Positions 40,683-41,169 of a stretch of DNA of 41,169 nt are shown here, piece after piece (position 1 is the first letter of the stretch; the number at the start of each line of letters is the position of its first letter). Below the pieces are notes generated by a model. It was given only the letters and a program-made list of their open reading frames with translations. It was not told where the DNA came from and searched no databases. The DNA lies in contig DATJAQ010000154.1 in NCBI GenBank assembly GCA_035516075.1, positions 1-41,169 on the forward strand. The letters run 5' to 3'. A program made the translations under genes and the position numbers. Origin of the DNA: Gp13-AA77 sp035516075 (GTDB lineage Bacteria; Acidobacteriota; Terriglobia; UBA7540).

Positions 40683-41169
40683 TCACGAGCGGCGGCATCG
40701 CGCCTCCACACCGTTGCCGGCGTAGCGGCACGTCACTTCCACGGCGCCCAGCGCGCCTAGCGTGGCCTCCAGTTGGCCGGCGGTCCGCAGGTGTTTGTGC
40801 CAGTCCGTCAGGCTGTCGTGGGTATCGAGCAGAGCCCACTCGCGCTGCAGCCCGTCCGGCAAGCCCGGAACGGAACGATAGAAGGTGGTGATCGGAGACA
40901 CGCGGCAGAGCAGCGGCCAGCCCAGGCGGGAATTCTTCAGGCGCCGGTGAAGCGGAAGAAACGCATCCACCAGGCGCTCGGTGCAGCGCAATGCGGCCTG
41001 AGGGGGCAGGCGCCGCATGACAACCCTGAACAGCGGCTTTACCGACGCCCATCGCCCGGCCCCGTGCGTGTAATGATCGACCACCAGCCAGCCCCCCGGC
41101 TTCACCTGGCGGTACAGTTTTGCCAGGGTGGTCTCGGGACTCGGCGTGTGCTGGATCACTCCCAGGCAC
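40683..41169 (-). CDS. SAM-dependent methyltransferase, C-terminal part (N-terminus off window)
   Basis: The visible 161 codons are the C-terminal part of a class I methyltransferase. The frame is open to the window edge: CLGVIQHTPSPETTLAKLYR, then QVKPGGWLVVDHYTHGAGRW is the motif pair (a short acidic-strand neighbour followed by KPGG-hydrophobic strand) typical of UbiE/COQ5-like and polysaccharide-locus methyltransferases. The rest is helical (PLFRVVMRRLPPQAALRCTE, LQREWALLDTHDSLTDWHKH), ending with GAVEVTCRYAGNGVEARCRR. The SAM-binding glycine loop lies outside the window, so the substrate class cannot be judged. It lies upstream of the gene-poor tract. Confidence 0.85.
   Translation of the reverse strand, partial: CLGVIQHTPSPETTLAKLYRQVKPGGWLVVDHYTHGAGRWASVKPLFRVVMRRLPPQAALRCTERLVDAFLPLHRRLKNSRLGWPLLCRVSPITTFYRSVPGLPDGLQREWALLDTHDSLTDWHKHLRTAGQLEATLGALGAVEVTCRYAGNGVEARCRRS

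Noticed and set aside
1..41169. CRISPR arrays, rRNA genes, phage genes
   Set aside because: No regularly spaced repeats, rRNA sequence, integrase, capsid or tail genes were found on reading through the window.

Overview
The window is about 41 kb of high-GC DNA, most likely from an Acidobacteriota genome or metagenome bin. The best clue is an 885-residue duplicated orphan ABC permease (ADOP type) downstream of a PadR regulator, an arrangement typical of that phylum. A carboxypeptidase-regulatory-like TonB receptor, MqnD of the futalosine menaquinone route, a sorbosone-dehydrogenase-type PQQ protein and lipid A genes (a Gram-negative envelope) fit this. No rRNA, phage, insertion sequence or CRISPR array was seen.

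Region 1 (1-8.4 kb, minus strand) reads lpxL > lpxD > small His/Cys membrane protein > cusC > cusB > cusA > small Cys/His/Met-rich exported protein > TonB receptor (cut by the window edge). The heavy-metal efflux genes are wrecked. cusC has two in-frame stops. cusB survives only as its lipoprotein leader, joined to the middle of cusA. cusA has three single-base frameshifts. The flanking genes are open.

Region 2 (8.4-20 kb) has a two-part GNAT protein, nrdR, a flippase-like membrane protein, a PQQ sugar dehydrogenase-like protein, an aldo/keto reductase, and an intact tripartite RND efflux operon (RND pump > membrane fusion protein > NodT-type outer membrane factor). An 824-bp stretch without a recognisable gene follows.

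Region 3 (20.7-29 kb) is a hexuronate catabolism locus: KduI/IolB-type isomerase, ExuT-like transporter, 2-keto-3-deoxygluconate (KDG) kinase, 2-keto-3-deoxy-6-phosphogluconate (KDPG) aldolase, a divergent SDR dehydrogenase and D-mannonate dehydratase. Two routes (ManD; KduI plus an SDR) could meet at KDG and drain to pyruvate and glyceraldehyde 3-phosphate. The isomerase gene overlaps by ATGA a gene for an unrecognised protein with two probable PH-like domains, itself preceded by a 16-cysteine-plus zinc-ribbon protein. This pair is the best candidate here for something undescribed.

Region 4 (29-36 kb) has tRNA-Ile(GAT) with its own promoter, a STAS protein, an M50-type membrane protease, mqnD, a zinc-ribbon methyltransferase, and a tight plus-strand run of GAF/fRMsr-like protein, group II PLP decarboxylase, MutT-like Nudix and WD40 protein. 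A dispersed palindromic repeat sits in frame at the start of the WD40 gene.

Region 5 (36-41 kb) has a perfect inverted repeat between convergent genes, the ADOP permease and PadR regulator, a gene-poor tract with a lone ORF tentatively resembling a polymorphic-toxin C-terminus, and the end of a second methyltransferase.

All calls come from reading translated sequence by eye. No database search was run.
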